Below are positions 1 to 9,172 of a stretch of DNA of 64,000 nt, piece by piece. Position 1 is the first letter of the stretch, and each line of letters begins with the position of its first letter. The translations under genes and the position numbers were made by a program. This stretch comes from Phytobacter ursingii (GTDB taxonomy: Bacteria; Pseudomonadota; Gammaproteobacteria; Enterobacterales; Enterobacteriaceae): the NCBI GenBank assembly GCA_901456055.1, contig CABDWT010000004.1, positions 992,001 through 1,056,000 of the forward strand, given 5' to 3'. Below the pieces are notes generated by a model. That model was not told the DNA's origin. It saw only the letters and a program-made list of their open reading frames with translations, and did no database searches.

Positions 1-849
1 GGGGCGGCGATTGCCGCACCGGTTGTCGGCCTGGTCGGGCTGGCTTGTGGCTGGCGCATCGCGTTTATCGTCATCGCCCTGTTAGGTCTTATCTGGGTTG
101 CCGCCTGGTCGCTGTTGTTTCGTGATAAACCTGAACAGCACCCGAGTGTCAGCAAAGAAGAGGCGCGGTATATCAGTGCTGAACGGCCTGCGAGTCAGCA
201 GAATGACGACGCGGCATCGCAATCACAGCATACGTTCTGGCACTACATCCTTTCTCCTTCTGTACTCGGGGTGGCCGCGGCGTTTTTCTGCTTCAACTAT
301 ATCCAGTTCTTTTTCCTTTCCTGGCTGCCGAGCTATTTGACGGATTTCCAGCATCTGGATATTAAGAGCATGAGTATTATCGGTATTCTGCCGTGGCTGG
401 GGGCGACCGTCGGCTTTATGGGCGGTGGCTCGGTCTGTGACGTGCTGTACCGTAAAACGGGCAATTTCCTGTTATCGCGCAAACTGGTGATTTTTGTCGG
501 TCTGGCAATTGCCGGGGTGAGCGTACTGGCGACTGCCTATACGCAAAGCCTGACCGGTGCCGTTTCCTGCATTACGCTGGCGACGATTTTTGCCTACATG
601 ACGCCGCAGGCATGCTGGTCGTTATTGCAGGATATCGTTCCGGCTGACCGTATCGGTACAACGGGCGGGTTTGTGCATCTGCTGGCGAACCTGGCGGGGA
701 TTATGTCTCCGGCTGTTACCGGGCTGTTGATTCAGTACGGCGGCGGTTATCACTCGGCCTTTATTCTGGCGAGCGCGTTGTCGCTGGTGGGGATCGTTGC
801 GCTGTTGGCGCTGGTGCGGCAAAAACGTGGTCAGCTGAATTTAGCGTGA
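1..849 (+). CDS. MFS transporter, C-terminal part (5' end outside window)
   Basis: The reading frame is open from the first base to the TGA at 847-849, giving 282 residues, so the first third (about 150 residues, roughly four helices) lies outside the window. The visible part has a hydrophobic helix, a charged cytoplasmic linker rich in K/E/Q/S (about residues 42-75), then six clear membrane segments. This is the layout of the second half of a 12-helix major facilitator. The overall look (linker after helix 6, helix residues such as FFLSWLPSYL) fits the anion:cation symporter branch that carries sugar acids and aromatic acids, but the substrate cannot be assigned. It converges on the Tm-1-like operon and shares a terminator with it, so a functional link is only suggested by proximity. 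Confidence 0.85.
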   Translation, partial: GAAIAAPVVGLVGLACGWRIAFIVIALLGLIWVAAWSLLFRDKPEQHPSVSKEEARYISAERPASQQNDDAASQSQHTFWHYILSPSVLGVAAAFFCFNYIQFFFLSWLPSYLTDFQHLDIKSMSIIGILPWLGATVGFMGGGSVCDVLYRKTGNFLLSRKLVIFVGLAIAGVSVLATAYTQSLTGAVSCITLATIFAYMTPQACWSLLQDIVPADRIGTTGGFVHLLANLAGIMSPAVTGLLIQYGGGYHSAFILASALSLVGIVALLALVRQKRGQLNLA

Positions 850-882
850 TGCGTGACAGCGGAAAGTAACAGGTAATAAAAA

Positions 883-908
883 ACCGGGGTGCATATACAA
901 ACCCCGGT
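883..908. terminator. Bidirectional intrinsic terminator between convergent genes
   Basis: ACCGGGGT (883-890) pairs perfectly with ACCCCGGT (901-908) around a 10-base loop. An A-run precedes the stem (T-run for the minus strand) and AAAA follows. It sits between the MFS gene end (849) and the end of the minus-strand gene at 947. Confidence 0.8.
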
Positions 909-946
909 AAAAGGTGGATCGATTTTCAGGCTACGCGTACTCCTGA

Positions 947-1774
947 TCAGTTTCTTATTGCTTTAAATTGCCTTGTGGTCTCAGTTAATGCTATTTCAGT
1001 CGGCAGACGCTCCATAGAGCTTGCGCCATAGAAACCGTTACATTCCGGGCAGTTCTCTAAAATGAATTTCGCATCTTCCGGCGTCGCAATGGGGCCACCG
1101 TGACACAGGATGATGACATCCGGACGCACTGCTTTTGCCGCTTTTGCCCAGTCATTAATTAATGGCACGCAGTCTTTCAGGGTGAGAGCAGTTTCCGCGC
1201 CGATATTCCCGCCGGTGGTTAATCCCATATGCGGCACAATAATATCCGCACCGGCTTCGGTCATCGCAATCGCATCTTCGCGGCTAAAGACATACGGTGT
1301 TGTGAAAAGGCCTTTTTCATGCGCCAGACGAATCATATCCACTTCTAACGCATACCCCATCCCGGTCTCTTCGAGGTTGGCCCGGAAATTCCCGTCAATC
1401 AACCCCACGGTTGGGAAGTTCTGAACGCCAGCAAAGCCAATCGCTTTAACATCATCCAGAAACTTATCAAACTGACAGAAGGGGTCAGTCCCATTCACTC
1501 CCGCCAGGACCGGCGTTTTTTGGGTGACTGGCAGCACTTCTTTTGCCATATCCATAACAATTTCATTGGCGTTGCCGTAGGCCAACAATCCAGCTAATGA
1601 ACCACGACCCGCCATGCGGTAACGGCCTGAGTTATAGATAACAATCAGATCGATACCGCCGGCTTCTTCGCATTTTGCCGACAAACCTGTGCCCGCTCCG
1701 CCGCCGATGATGGGTTCCCCCCGGGCAATCATCTGATGAAATTTTTGCAATAATCCTTCACGCGTATGTTTCAT
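947..1774 (-). CDS. Phosphoenolpyruvate hydrolase-like TIM-barrel protein (Tm-1 C-terminal domain type)
   Basis: A 275-residue protein of the TIM-barrel family annotated as PEP hydrolase-like, which in plants and some fungi/bacteria forms the C-terminal half of the Tm-1 protein. Visible family features are the N-terminal [16 protein letters not shown] segment, the conserved [17 protein letters not shown] stretch (about residues 48-64) and the barrel-end motifs [14 protein letters not shown] and ILCHGGP. The start at 1774 follows the upstream Tm-1 N-terminal-type gene by 16 bases, so the two are translated from one operon. The substrate in bacteria is not established; sequence context supports a small-molecule catabolic or detoxification role only as an inference. 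Confidence 0.85.
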   Translation of the reverse strand: MKHTREGLLQKFHQMIARGEPIIGGGAGTGLSAKCEEAGGIDLIVIYNSGRYRMAGRGSLAGLLAYGNANEIVMDMAKEVLPVTQKTPVLAGVNGTDPFCQFDKFLDDVKAIGFAGVQNFPTVGLIDGNFRANLEETGMGYALEVDMIRLAHEKGLFTTPYVFSREDAIAMTEAGADIIVPHMGLTTGGNIGAETALTLKDCVPLINDWAKAAKAVRPDVIILCHGGPIATPEDAKFILENCPECNGFYGASSMERLPTEIALTETTRQFKAIRN

Positions 1775-1790
1775 GGCTTTAATTCCGTAT

Positions 1791-3008
1791 TTAGTGAATT
1801 AATTCTTTGTGTAAATTTATAAGTAGCTGATTAAATTCGGCAGAATTGATGTGATGTGGGCTGACGATCAGTTTACGGTGCAGCGTTTCGATAAATGTTG
1901 CCTTAAACGCATCGAGAAAAGCCTGATCTGCTTCTGGATCCCAGAAATCCCCACCAATGTTGTCCAGGGCTGAAAAACCGCCCATGGGGATAGCAAATCT
2001 GACTTCTCCCTCACATCGATTTAAACGCTCGGCAATCCACGTCCCCATCTTGCCGTTTTCCTCTGGTGTTGTGCGCATCAATGTTACTTGTGGGTTGTGC
2101 TGATAAAGCCGACGACCCCGATAGTGCTCGGGTACCGAAGGTCGGGACCCAAAATTAACCATATCAAGTGCCCCGCAAGAACCTATATACGGGATTTTAG
2201 AGCGGGCGATCGCGCCGAAGCGGTCATCACTACAGGCCAGAACGCCGCCAAATAAGTAGTCGCATACTTCGGTGGTACTGATATCGAGTACGCTGTGTAA
2301 TAAATGGTTATCTGCCAGTTTTTCCATGGCCTTACCCCCGCTACCGGTGGCATGGAAAACCAGACAGTCATAATCGTTTTCTAATTTTTGTGTTAATTGC
2401 TGTACGCAGGGCGTAGTGACGCCGAACATAGTGAGGCCAATCGCGGGTTTATCCGTAACGGCTTCGCTGTCGTCCTGAGAGAACACCACAGCGCCGGCAA
2501 TCTGATTCGCTGCACTTTTTAATACTTTGCGGGAAATTCGGTTTAAGCCTGAAATATCAGTGACGGAGTTCATGATGGCGATATCGCTGGCGCCGATATA
2601 GCCGGAGACATCTCCGGAGGCCATTGTTGAGACCATCAATTTCGGAATACCAATCGGTAGGGCTTGCATGGCTGGCGTAATTAATGCGGTATTGCCAGAC
2701 CCTCCTAAGCCAATAATGCCCAGCACATCTTCACGGCTTGTTAAGAATAATTCAAAGGCGAGAGACATTGCGGTGATAGCTTTTCCCCTGTCACCACAAA
2801 AGACAGCACTTTCTCCCTCAGGATGAAAGCGGGCCACGGTTGTTGCTGTAATATCCGCACCCCTTGCGGAACGATCAGCGACTGTCGTCAGGTCAACGAT
2901 GAGCGCATCGGCACCCGTTTTTTTTATTAACGACTTAACGTAAAAAGCTTCCGTGCTTTTCGTGTCAAGAGTTGTTACGACGTATATGTAGCCATTGTCT
3001 TTGCTCAC
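1791..3008 (-). CDS. Tm-1-like ATP-binding domain protein (UPF0261 family)
   Basis: A 405-residue protein matching the UPF0261/Tm-1 N-terminal family: opening [18 protein letters not shown], a glycine-rich [15 protein letters not shown] segment (about residue 100), [15 protein letters not shown] (about 220) and C-terminal [12 protein letters not shown]. The start is GTG at 3008 with a good AAGGAGA ribosome site five bases upstream. In plants the homologous N-terminal domain is fused to the PEP-hydrolase-like domain; here the halves are two adjacent genes. The promoter region (3009-3334) is shared with a divergent TetR-type regulator and contains three palindromic operators, so transcription is very likely repressed by that regulator. 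Enzymatic function unknown. Confidence 0.85.
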   Translation of the reverse strand: MSKDNGYIYVVTTLDTKSTEAFYVKSLIKKTGADALIVDLTTVADRSARGADITATTVARFHPEGESAVFCGDRGKAITAMSLAFELFLTSREDVLGIIGLGGSGNTALITPAMQALPIGIPKLMVSTMASGDVSGYIGASDIAIMNSVTDISGLNRISRKVLKSAANQIAGAVVFSQDDSEAVTDKPAIGLTMFGVTTPCVQQLTQKLENDYDCLVFHATGSGGKAMEKLADNHLLHSVLDISTTEVCDYLFGGVLACSDDRFGAIARSKIPYIGSCGALDMVNFGSRPSVPEHYRGRRLYQHNPQVTLMRTTPEENGKMGTWIAERLNRCEGEVRFAIPMGGFSALDNIGGDFWDPEADQAFLDAFKATFIETLHRKLIVSPHHINSAEFNQLLINLHKELIH

Positions 3009-3087
3009 GTGTTCTCCTTAACTAAACTCACTTTTGTAACGAGTATTTCAAAGTCGGAAGAGTGAAATGCATTTGTTGCGACAACGA

Positions 3088-3105
3088 TTGAGACTGCCGT
3101 CTCAA
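3088..3105. promoter_or_regulatory. Operator 1, TTGAGAC-N4-GTCTCAA palindrome
   Basis: TTGAGACTGCCGTCTCAA has perfect 7-base arms. It is the most UPF0261-proximal of three near-identical sites between the divergent UPF0261 and TetR-type genes. Binding by the TetR-type protein encoded at 3335 is inferred. Confidence 0.8.
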
Positions 3106-3120
3106 AAAATGTAGCAGCGA

Positions 3121-3138
3121 TTGAGACTGGCGTCTCAA
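3121..3138. promoter_or_regulatory. Operator 2, TTGAGAC-N4-GTCTCAA palindrome
   Basis: TTGAGACTGGCGTCTCAA differs from operator 1 in one centre base and starts 33 bases after it, close to three helical turns. The surrounding bases (CGA before, AAAAA after) are also repeated. Confidence 0.8.
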
Positions 3139-3152
3139 AAAAGCTAGCATAA

Positions 3153-3170
3153 ATGAGACGATTGTCTCAA
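3153..3170. promoter_or_regulatory. Operator 3, TGAGAC-N4-GTCTCA palindrome
   Basis: TGAGACGATTGTCTCA occupies 3154-3169 with 6-base perfect arms and a different centre. It starts 32 bases after operator 2 and overlaps the proposed -35 box of the TetR-type gene, suggesting autorepression. Confidence 0.75.
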
Positions 3171-3190
3171 ATATTTTTTGATGTTAAAAT
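3162..3190 (+). promoter_or_regulatory. Proposed promoter of the TetR-type regulator
   Basis: TTGTCT (3162-3167) and TAAAAT (3185-3190) are spaced 17 bases apart and read toward the regulator. The -35 box lies inside operator 3. Based on consensus matching only. Confidence 0.5.
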
Positions 3191-3334
3191 TAACAGTATG
3201 TTTTATAAGGTAATTAATTTCCTGGTCGAGCATGATTTGTCATTTTGCGTCACCTGGATAGGCGAATGTTGATTTGCTATGTTTGTGTTACAACAAGTGA
3301 AATTGGGAAAGTCTGGACGTATGGAGAGGAAGCT

Positions 3335-3958
3335 TTGGAGCCATCTGTAACGCGCAAGAAAACGTATGATTTGCTAATGAATAAGGCGTTAGTTTTGTTT
3401 GAGCAAGGGGAGATCCCCTCCATTTCACGGTTAGCCACAGAAGCGGGTGTTTCACGGGCGACGGCTTACCGTTACTTCCCGACTCAAAGCGATTTAATTG
3501 CCGCTGCCGTTGGCGCGAGTCTGGAAACTATTCGGGAATGGAAACCTAAAAGCGATGATAAAGTCGGCGAACGTATCGCCGAGTTGTTTGATTTCGCGTT
3601 CCCGGAAATGTTTCGTCATGAGGGTGCCCTGCGTGCAGCACTGCTTGTCTCGTTGCAGCAATGGGCGCTTGAACGGCACTCTCCGGATAAAATGGAAAAA
3701 AAGCTGGTCCGTGGTAATCGTAAAGCGACGCTTGCTCGGGTGATGGAACCGGTGAAGGAAAAATATTCGCCTGAGATGTATCGCAAGGTCATTGCTGCCT
3801 TTTCGTTATTGTACGGTTCAGAAGTCTTTCTGGTGATGAAGGATATCTGGGGTATGGACAATCAGGAAGTCATTGATAACGTACAATGGATGGCCAAAGC
3901 TATTATAAATCAAGCAAATAGAGAATCCTCTGAGGAAGAGTATGCCGGAAACAAATAG
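3335..3958 (+). CDS. TetR/AcrR-family transcriptional regulator
   Basis: I place the start at TTG 3335, because GGAGAGGAAG lies just upstream and the protein then begins with the normal TetR N-terminus; longer in-frame starts exist (TTG 3245, ATG 3266) but lack a ribosome site. The 207-residue product has the TetR helix-turn-helix at about residues 25-48 (ISRLATEAGVSRATAYRYFP) and an all-helical ligand domain. It is divergent from the UPF0261/PEP-hydrolase-like operon, and the three GAGAC-N4-GTCTC palindromes between them are the evident binding sites. It probably represses both directions and is released by a ligand related to the operon's substrate; that ligand is unknown. Confidence 0.88.
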   Translation: MEPSVTRKKTYDLLMNKALVLFEQGEIPSISRLATEAGVSRATAYRYFPTQSDLIAAAVGASLETIREWKPKSDDKVGERIAELFDFAFPEMFRHEGALRAALLVSLQQWALERHSPDKMEKKLVRGNRKATLARVMEPVKEKYSPEMYRKVIAAFSLLYGSEVFLVMKDIWGMDNQEVIDNVQWMAKAIINQANRESSEEEYAGNK

Positions 3959-3980
3959 CTTATCTTGCTGCCTGTCTTAT

Positions 3981-4008
3981 AAGTAAGGGGCAGCAGCCCC
4001 GCTTACTT
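3981..4008 (+). terminator. Hairpin after the TetR-type gene
   Basis: AAGTAA-GGGGC and GCCCC-GC-TTACTT pair around AGCA, 23 bases after the stop codon. No T-run follows, so termination is likely but not certain. Confidence 0.55.
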
Positions 4009-4374
4009 AACCAAAATACCCCATCATTAATTGAAGTGTATTTAAAATACAATTCAGCGCCCCTGAAACATCCATTCAAAATAGTGTTATTAATTTGCTT
4101 TAAGGTTTGTTTTTTATTTTCTTTACGTCTGACTCATGACATTCACTGATGAAGAGAATGATAAGCAAGCTTAGTTTTTTTAAGCGGAAATAATTGTCGT
4201 AGATTATAGAAGTGGCGTTTGATGATGATAAAATCCGTTTATGAACTATGCTGAGGTAAACGGTTTGTTTATTTCAATAGCATAATTTCATTGCGTTTAT
4301 CTTGTTTCTTCCAACATAACGACAGGCCTTTAATATAAATTAAACTCTCTTAAGCTTTATGGGGAATACATTCT
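4009..4374. other. AT-rich intergenic region before the chemoreceptor
   Basis: No gene is visible. It contains the 15-base palindrome TGTATTTAAAATACA at 4037-4051 and several T-runs. I looked for a flagellar sigma-28 promoter (TAAA-N15-GCCGATAA) before the chemoreceptor and did not find a convincing one. Confidence 0.5.
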
Positions 4375-5919
4375 ATGCGTGAGAATCACCCTGTAACACA
4401 GCAAGAACGCATTTTTGATAATGATGCGACGTTAATGTCTACAACAGATCCTGAGAGTTATATTAATTACGCTAATGATGCCTTTATTGAGGTGTCTGGT
4501 TTTTCGCTCAGTGAACTTGAGGGGCAACCGCATAATCTGGTTCGTCATCCGGATATGCCGCCGCACGCATTCTCAGATATGTGGTTTACCCTTAAACAGG
4601 GGGAGCCGTGGAGCGGCCTGGTAAAAAACCGTTGCAAAAATGGCGATCATTATTGGGTTCGCGCCAACGCAATCCCGATCATCCGCAAAGGTGATGTGAA
4701 GGGGTATATGTCGGTACGCACTAAACCTGATAACGATGAGGTCGTAAAGGCAGAAGCGCTGTATCAGCAATTTCGTGAGGGGAGTGCAAACGGCAAACGC
4801 CTTTTCAAAGGGTTGATCATACGTAAAGGGTTTATGCGCTGGCGTACGTGGTTTGTCACGATGCCATTACGCTGGCGATTACGATCAGCGTTAATAACAA
4901 CCTTTTTGCTGAGCATTCTCGTCGGGGCGCTATGTCAACTGACGTCCGGGCAGATGGGCATGTTTACGGGGGGAATGGCAGTCCTGTTTTTAGCGTTGAT
5001 GACATGGCTGGAAATGCAAATTGTGCGTCCCGTCGAGCGCCTGTGTCATCAAGCCCTGCAGGTGGCAACCGGGGAAACGCAGCAGGTGGAACAACCGACA
5101 CGCATTGACGAAGTCGGCGTCACCCTGCGGGCAATCGGCCAGCTCGGGTTGATGTTCCGATGGCTAATCAATGATGTCAGTAGTCAGGCTGTAAACGTAC
5201 TTAACGCTGCAGATGCGTTATGTAAAGGAAACGATAGCCTGAGCCGTCAGACGGATCAGGCGGCGGCGAATGTGCAGCAAACAGCCGCGACAATGAATGA
5301 GCTGGCGGCCACCGTAAAAAGTAATACCCTTACCGCTGCCGAAGCCAGTGCCTTATCTCAGGGCGCGCGTGAAGCGGCTGAGCAGGGCGGCAAAGTGATG
5401 AGCGGCATGATACAGATGATGGGCAATATTGGTTCCAGCTCCGATCAAATCGCCAGTATTACCAGCATCATTGACAGCATTGCCTTTCAGACCAATATTC
5501 TCGCACTGAATGCCGCGGTAGAAGCCGCAAGAGCCGGCGAACAGGGGAAAGGTTTTGCCGTGGTGGCCGGTGAAGTTCGTACCCTTGCCCAGCGTAGCGC
5601 CAGCGCAGCCAGCGAAATTAAAGCGCTGATAGAGTCCAGCGTGACGCAGGTCCGCTCCGGCAGTCAGTTAGCCGATGATGCCGGGAAAGCGATGCAGGAG
5701 ATTGTCGGTAAGGTGAAACATGTAACCCAGTTGATTGAGCATATCAGTCAGGCGACGGCTGAGCAGGCATCGGCAATAAGTCAAATGAGTCTGGCGGTAG
5801 AAGAGCTCGATAAACTCACTCACCAAAATGCCGACCGTGTTCAGGAAGGCGCAGAAGCGTCAGATCGGTTGAATAGTCAGGTGACGCGTCTGGCAGAAGC
5901 CATTTCTGTATTCCGCTAA
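4375..5919 (+). CDS. Aer-like PAS-domain methyl-accepting chemotaxis protein
   Basis: A 514-residue receptor with the architecture of the energy/redox sensor Aer: an N-terminal PAS domain (about residues 10-115, with [15 protein letters not shown] and [11 protein letters not shown], which are Aer-type FAD-PAS segments), a cytoplasmic linker, a membrane hairpin at about 165-205, a HAMP-like segment starting QIVRPVERL, and a C-terminal signalling domain with the highly conserved hairpin tip [20 protein letters not shown]. There is no large periplasmic domain and no C-terminal CheR/CheB pentapeptide, both as in Aer. It probably reports redox or respiratory state to the flagellar motor through CheA/CheW. 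Whether this is the only Aer of the strain or a paralog cannot be seen here. GGGGAA precedes the start. Confidence 0.88.
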   Translation: MRENHPVTQQERIFDNDATLMSTTDPESYINYANDAFIEVSGFSLSELEGQPHNLVRHPDMPPHAFSDMWFTLKQGEPWSGLVKNRCKNGDHYWVRANAIPIIRKGDVKGYMSVRTKPDNDEVVKAEALYQQFREGSANGKRLFKGLIIRKGFMRWRTWFVTMPLRWRLRSALITTFLLSILVGALCQLTSGQMGMFTGGMAVLFLALMTWLEMQIVRPVERLCHQALQVATGETQQVEQPTRIDEVGVTLRAIGQLGLMFRWLINDVSSQAVNVLNAADALCKGNDSLSRQTDQAAANVQQTAATMNELAATVKSNTLTAAEASALSQGAREAAEQGGKVMSGMIQMMGNIGSSSDQIASITSIIDSIAFQTNILALNAAVEAARAGEQGKGFAVVAGEVRTLAQRSASAASEIKALIESSVTQVRSGSQLADDAGKAMQEIVGKVKHVTQLIEHISQATAEQASAISQMSLAVEELDKLTHQNADRVQEGAEASDRLNSQVTRLAEAISVFR

Positions 5920-5933
5920 CGACTGCAATCCGG

Positions 5934-5953
5934 CCCCGCCAGGTAAGGCGGGG
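5934..5953 (+). terminator. Terminator of the chemoreceptor gene
   Basis: CCCCGCC (5934-5940) and GGCGGGG (5947-5953) pair around AGGTAA, followed by TTGTT, 15 bases after the stop. Confidence 0.7.
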
Positions 5954-6118
5954 TTGTTAAACGACTGGCATTTACCTGTCGAAATCAACGTAACGAATGA
6001 GCCACTGAGCATCCGGTTGTGATGAACAGGGTTGGGGAGTGCGCGTTAAACGTATCATAGAGCGAAGTCTTAAACGTTCTGTTGCACTGTCCACGGAATA
6101 AATGTCGAAGACCCAAGA

Positions 6119-6739
6119 TTATTGGAGGCGGATGATCTTATCTGTCGGAGGCCGCGAGTGATAACCCGAAAATGTGAAATCTTGCGGGGTGAGATGGTGC
6201 GGGAAGGCGGTGCAAACGGCCAGGACAAGTGAATCTGCCGGACAAAACTGGCTAATAAAAAGCCCTTCGTGGCTGTCCAGCGTGTTCATTTGCCAGACGT
6301 TGCCGCCGCACTGTTTTAAGAGGGCTTCTTTGCGCGTCCAGATACGCCAGAATATGCTGGACTGTTGTGCTTCATTCGCAGAGGCGAGCTGCTTTTGCTC
6401 CGCTTCACTGAACACCGCATGGGCAATGCGCTGCACATTCTTTCTGGGACGTATGACTTCCAGGTCGCAGCCTACTTCTCCCTCATCGCTGACGACTATC
6501 GCAATGTCATCGCCGCTATGGCTGATGTTAAACCATAGCGGAATGTTTTCTTCGAAATACGGCTTGCCATGAGGTCCGTAAATGATAACCGGAACGCAGG
6601 CCGGGGAGAGCAGGGTGCTGAGCAGTACGCGCCCTGCAAGCCAGGAGGCTCGGTGAGACTTCTCCGGCTCCAGTTGACGCACTGCCGGAGGTGCCATTTC
6701 ACTAAGCACGGATATTTTCCCCAAGCCCACGCGCAACAT
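6119..6739 (-). CDS. 4'-phosphopantetheinyl transferase of the aryl polyene cluster
   Basis: A 206-residue Sfp/ACPS-type enzyme that would attach phosphopantetheine to the two carrier proteins of this cluster. The Mg/CoA-binding signatures are present: FNISHSGDDIAIVVSD, VGCDLEVI (about residues 92-99), and FWRIWTRKEALLK (about 130-142, the WxxKEA-type motif). It is the last gene of the cluster; its ATG shares a base with the ketosynthase stop codon (TAATG), so it is translationally coupled. Having its own activating enzyme makes the cluster self-sufficient. Confidence 0.88.
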   Translation of the reverse strand: MLRVGLGKISVLSEMAPPAVRQLEPEKSHRASWLAGRVLLSTLLSPACVPVIIYGPHGKPYFEENIPLWFNISHSGDDIAIVVSDEGEVGCDLEVIRPRKNVQRIAHAVFSEAEQKQLASANEAQQSSIFWRIWTRKEALLKQCGGNVWQMNTLDSHEGLFISQFCPADSLVLAVCTAFPHHLTPQDFTFSGYHSRPPTDKIIRLQ

Positions 6740-7971
6740 TACCGGGCCCAGCGCTTGATGATGATGGAGGTGTTGATGCCGCCGAATGCAAAGTTGTTGC
6801 TTTGTAGATACTCACAGTCGATGCGGCGTGCTTCGCCCATGATGTAATCCAGCGCACCGCAGCGCTCATCCGGCTGTTGCAGATTAATCGTGGGAGCAAA
6901 CCAGCCTTCACGCATCATCTGCAGACTCATCCAGGCCTCCAGCGCGCCACAGGCTCCCAGAGTATGACCAAAATAGCTTTTTAATGAAGAGATAGGTACG
7001 CTTTCGCCGAAAATGGCCGCGGTTGCCTGACTTTCAGCAAGATCCCCCCTGTCTGTGGCAGTGCCGTGGGCTGAGATGTATCCCATATCCAGAGGGCTTA
7101 ATCCGGCAATATTTAGCGCCTGCTCCATGCAAATTTGCATGGTTTCTTTCTGTGGCTGAGTGATATGCGCCGCATCGCAGTTGGTGGCAAAGCCCACGAT
7201 TTCACCGTAAATTGTGGCGCCACGGGCTTTGGCATGTTCCAGGTCTTCAAGGATCAAGGTCCCCGCGCCTTCACCAATCACCAGGCCGTCGCGCTGTTGG
7301 TCGAATGGTGATGGTGTGGTTTTTGGCGCGTCGTTGCGTTGGCTGGTGGCAAATAACGTATCAAAGACAGCCGCTTCGGAAGGACAGAGTTCTTCTGCGC
7401 CACCAGCCACCATCACCGTCTGATAACCATGGCGAATAGCCTCCCAGGCATAACCAATGGCCTGGCTGCCAGAGGTGCAGGCGCTGGAGGTGGGAATCAC
7501 ACGACCACGCAGACCGAAAAACAGGCCAGTATTAACGGCAGTGGTGTGCGGCATCATCTGTACATAGGTGGTGCCAGTGATATTGTTGGTGTGCTTTTCC
7601 GTCAGCATGGTGGCAAATTCACTTACCGGCCCCGTACTGCCGGTTGACGACCCGTAGGCAATGCCTGTCTGACCGTTGGTCAGCACCGGATCATCAATCA
7701 ATCCCGCCTGCTCCAGCGCCAGCTCTGTGGCTCGGGTGGAGAATAGCGAGACGCGACCCATGGCGCGGATACGCTTGCGCGTATAGTGTTCCGGTAGCGT
7801 AAAATCATCAATCGGCGCGCCCAGTAGCGTATGCAGCCCGTCGTAAACTTGCCATTCTGGCATCTTGCGCACAGCATTTTCATAGGCCAGCAGACGTCGC
7901 GAAACACTCTCCCAGTTCTCGCCAAAGGCAGTCACGCCGCCCATCCCTGTAATCACGACGCGACGTGTCAT
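6739..7971 (-). CDS. apeR: Beta-ketoacyl-ACP synthase ApeR (aryl polyene)
   Basis: A 410-residue FabF-like condensing enzyme. The catalytic Cys is in SSACTSGSQAIG (about residue 163), with the two histidines in SAHGTATDRGD and YFGHTLGACG, so the active site looks complete. In characterised APE systems ApeR is a homodimeric ketosynthase thought to start or support chain building, while ApeO-ApeC elongates. It overlaps the ketoreductase gene by four bases (ATGA) and the phosphopantetheinyl transferase by one, typical of this tightly packed operon. Confidence 0.87.
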   Translation of the reverse strand: MTRRVVITGMGGVTAFGENWESVSRRLLAYENAVRKMPEWQVYDGLHTLLGAPIDDFTLPEHYTRKRIRAMGRVSLFSTRATELALEQAGLIDDPVLTNGQTGIAYGSSTGSTGPVSEFATMLTEKHTNNITGTTYVQMMPHTTAVNTGLFFGLRGRVIPTSSACTSGSQAIGYAWEAIRHGYQTVMVAGGAEELCPSEAAVFDTLFATSQRNDAPKTTPSPFDQQRDGLVIGEGAGTLILEDLEHAKARGATIYGEIVGFATNCDAAHITQPQKETMQICMEQALNIAGLSPLDMGYISAHGTATDRGDLAESQATAAIFGESVPISSLKSYFGHTLGACGALEAWMSLQMMREGWFAPTINLQQPDERCGALDYIMGEARRIDCEYLQSNNFAFGGINTSIIIKRWAR

Positions 7972-8699
7972 AGCATTCCTCCATTAATGGAAATAACCTG
8001 GCGAGTCACATAACCCGCAATATCTGACATCAAGTAGCTGGCCAGCCCGGCAACTTCTGCCGCCTGGCCCATACGTTTCATGGGAATCATGGCCATCGCT
8101 TCGTTCAGCGCGGCCTCTTCTATTTCAATCATGCCAGTATCAATCAGCCCCGGCGCGATGCAGTTCACGGTGATTTTGCGTTTCGCCAGCTCAATGGCGA
8201 GCGCTTTCGTCGCCCCGATAATGCCTGCTTTTGCGGCACTGTAATTCACCTGTCCCCGATTGCCCATCACCCCAGAAACCGACGAAAGAGTAATAATTCG
8301 CCCCCCTTTGCGCAGGCCAATCATCGGCATAATGCAGGGGTGAATGACGTTATAAAAACTGTCGAGGTTAGTGTGGATAACACTGTCCCAGTCTTCTTCG
8401 CTCAACGCCGGAAATGCCCCATCACGGCAGATACCCGCGTTGCTGACAATACCGTACCACGCGCCATGACGGGCAATATCGTCCTCGATAATGTCTCTGG
8501 ATTGCTGGCGATCGCCCACGTCAAAACAGAGCAAACGCCCCTGTCCCCCCGTGCTTTCGATCGCAGCCAGCGTCTCTTTTGCTCCCGCCTCATCCCGGTG
8601 ATAATGCACACCGATAACAAAACCATCCGCGGCAAGCTGGCAGGCAATCGCGCGCCCAATACCTTTACTGGCCCCGGTGACCAGAACGGAACGTTTCAT
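7968..8699 (-). CDS. apeQ: 3-oxoacyl-ACP reductase ApeQ (FabG-like)
   Basis: A 243-residue short-chain dehydrogenase: NADPH motif TGASKGIGRAIA near the N-terminus, NAG at about 87-89 (VSNAGICRDG), catalytic Ser in LSSVSGVMG, and YSAAK (Tyr-x-x-x-Lys). It reduces the beta-keto group in each elongation cycle of the polyene. Its start overlaps the ApeP-type dehydratase gene's stop by four bases. Confidence 0.88.
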   Translation of the reverse strand: MKRSVLVTGASKGIGRAIACQLAADGFVIGVHYHRDEAGAKETLAAIESTGGQGRLLCFDVGDRQQSRDIIEDDIARHGAWYGIVSNAGICRDGAFPALSEEDWDSVIHTNLDSFYNVIHPCIMPMIGLRKGGRIITLSSVSGVMGNRGQVNYSAAKAGIIGATKALAIELAKRKITVNCIAPGLIDTGMIEIEEAALNEAMAMIPMKRMGQAAEVAGLASYLMSDIAGYVTRQVISINGGML

Positions 8700-9172
8700 G
8701 ATGTCTCTCCCTGATTAAAAAGCGATGCTAATTCTTCTGGCATAGGCTGGAAGGTATTGACGCGCCCAGTGGCTACGCGCTCTTCACCCACGAAAATGGC
8801 ACAATCAAAACTGGCGAAACGTTCGTCCTGCATCAGCAACTTTACATCAATGTCCAGTGTCGCTCCGGCGGGAAGCATCCCCTTTGCGCAGATAAATTCG
8901 CGGGCACCCAGCATCATTCCCAGCGTGATGGCTTGCTGACCATTGTGCCGACGATGCCAGCCAGACCAGACACCAACAGTTTGTGCCATCAGTTCCAGTG
9001 CAAACCAGCCTGGCAGGTTACCCTGCGCATCAATAAAGGGGGCCAGTACGCTGTCATGGGTGACGCTCACCCGACAATGGGTCGAACAGTCGGTGACACT
9101 GATAACCTCTTCGAGAAGCATCATTGGCGCATCGTGTGGCAGGTACTCTGAGGGGGTGAGATAACGGTTCAT
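8696..9172 (-). CDS. apeP: Hotdog-fold dehydratase ApeP (3-hydroxyacyl-ACP dehydratase subunit)
   Basis: A 158-residue FabA/FabZ-type hotdog protein (SEYLPHDAPMMLLEEV at the start, PGWFALELMAQTVGVWSG helix at about 54-71). In APE systems ApeP works as a heterodimer with the smaller ApeI to remove water and leave the conjugated double bond. Both partners are present in this window. Start and stop overlap neighbouring genes by four bases each (ATGA). Confidence 0.85.
   Translation of the reverse strand: MNRYLTPSEYLPHDAPMMLLEEVISVTDCSTHCRVSVTHDSVLAPFIDAQGNLPGWFALELMAQTVGVWSGWHRRHNGQQAITLGMMLGAREFICAKGMLPAGATLDIDVKLLMQDERFASFDCAIFVGEERVATGRVNTFQPMPEELASLFNQGETS

Noticed and set aside
4200-4374. 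Possible sigma-28 flagellar promoter before the Aer-like gene
   Set aside because: TAAA at 4257 has no GCCGATAA at the right distance.
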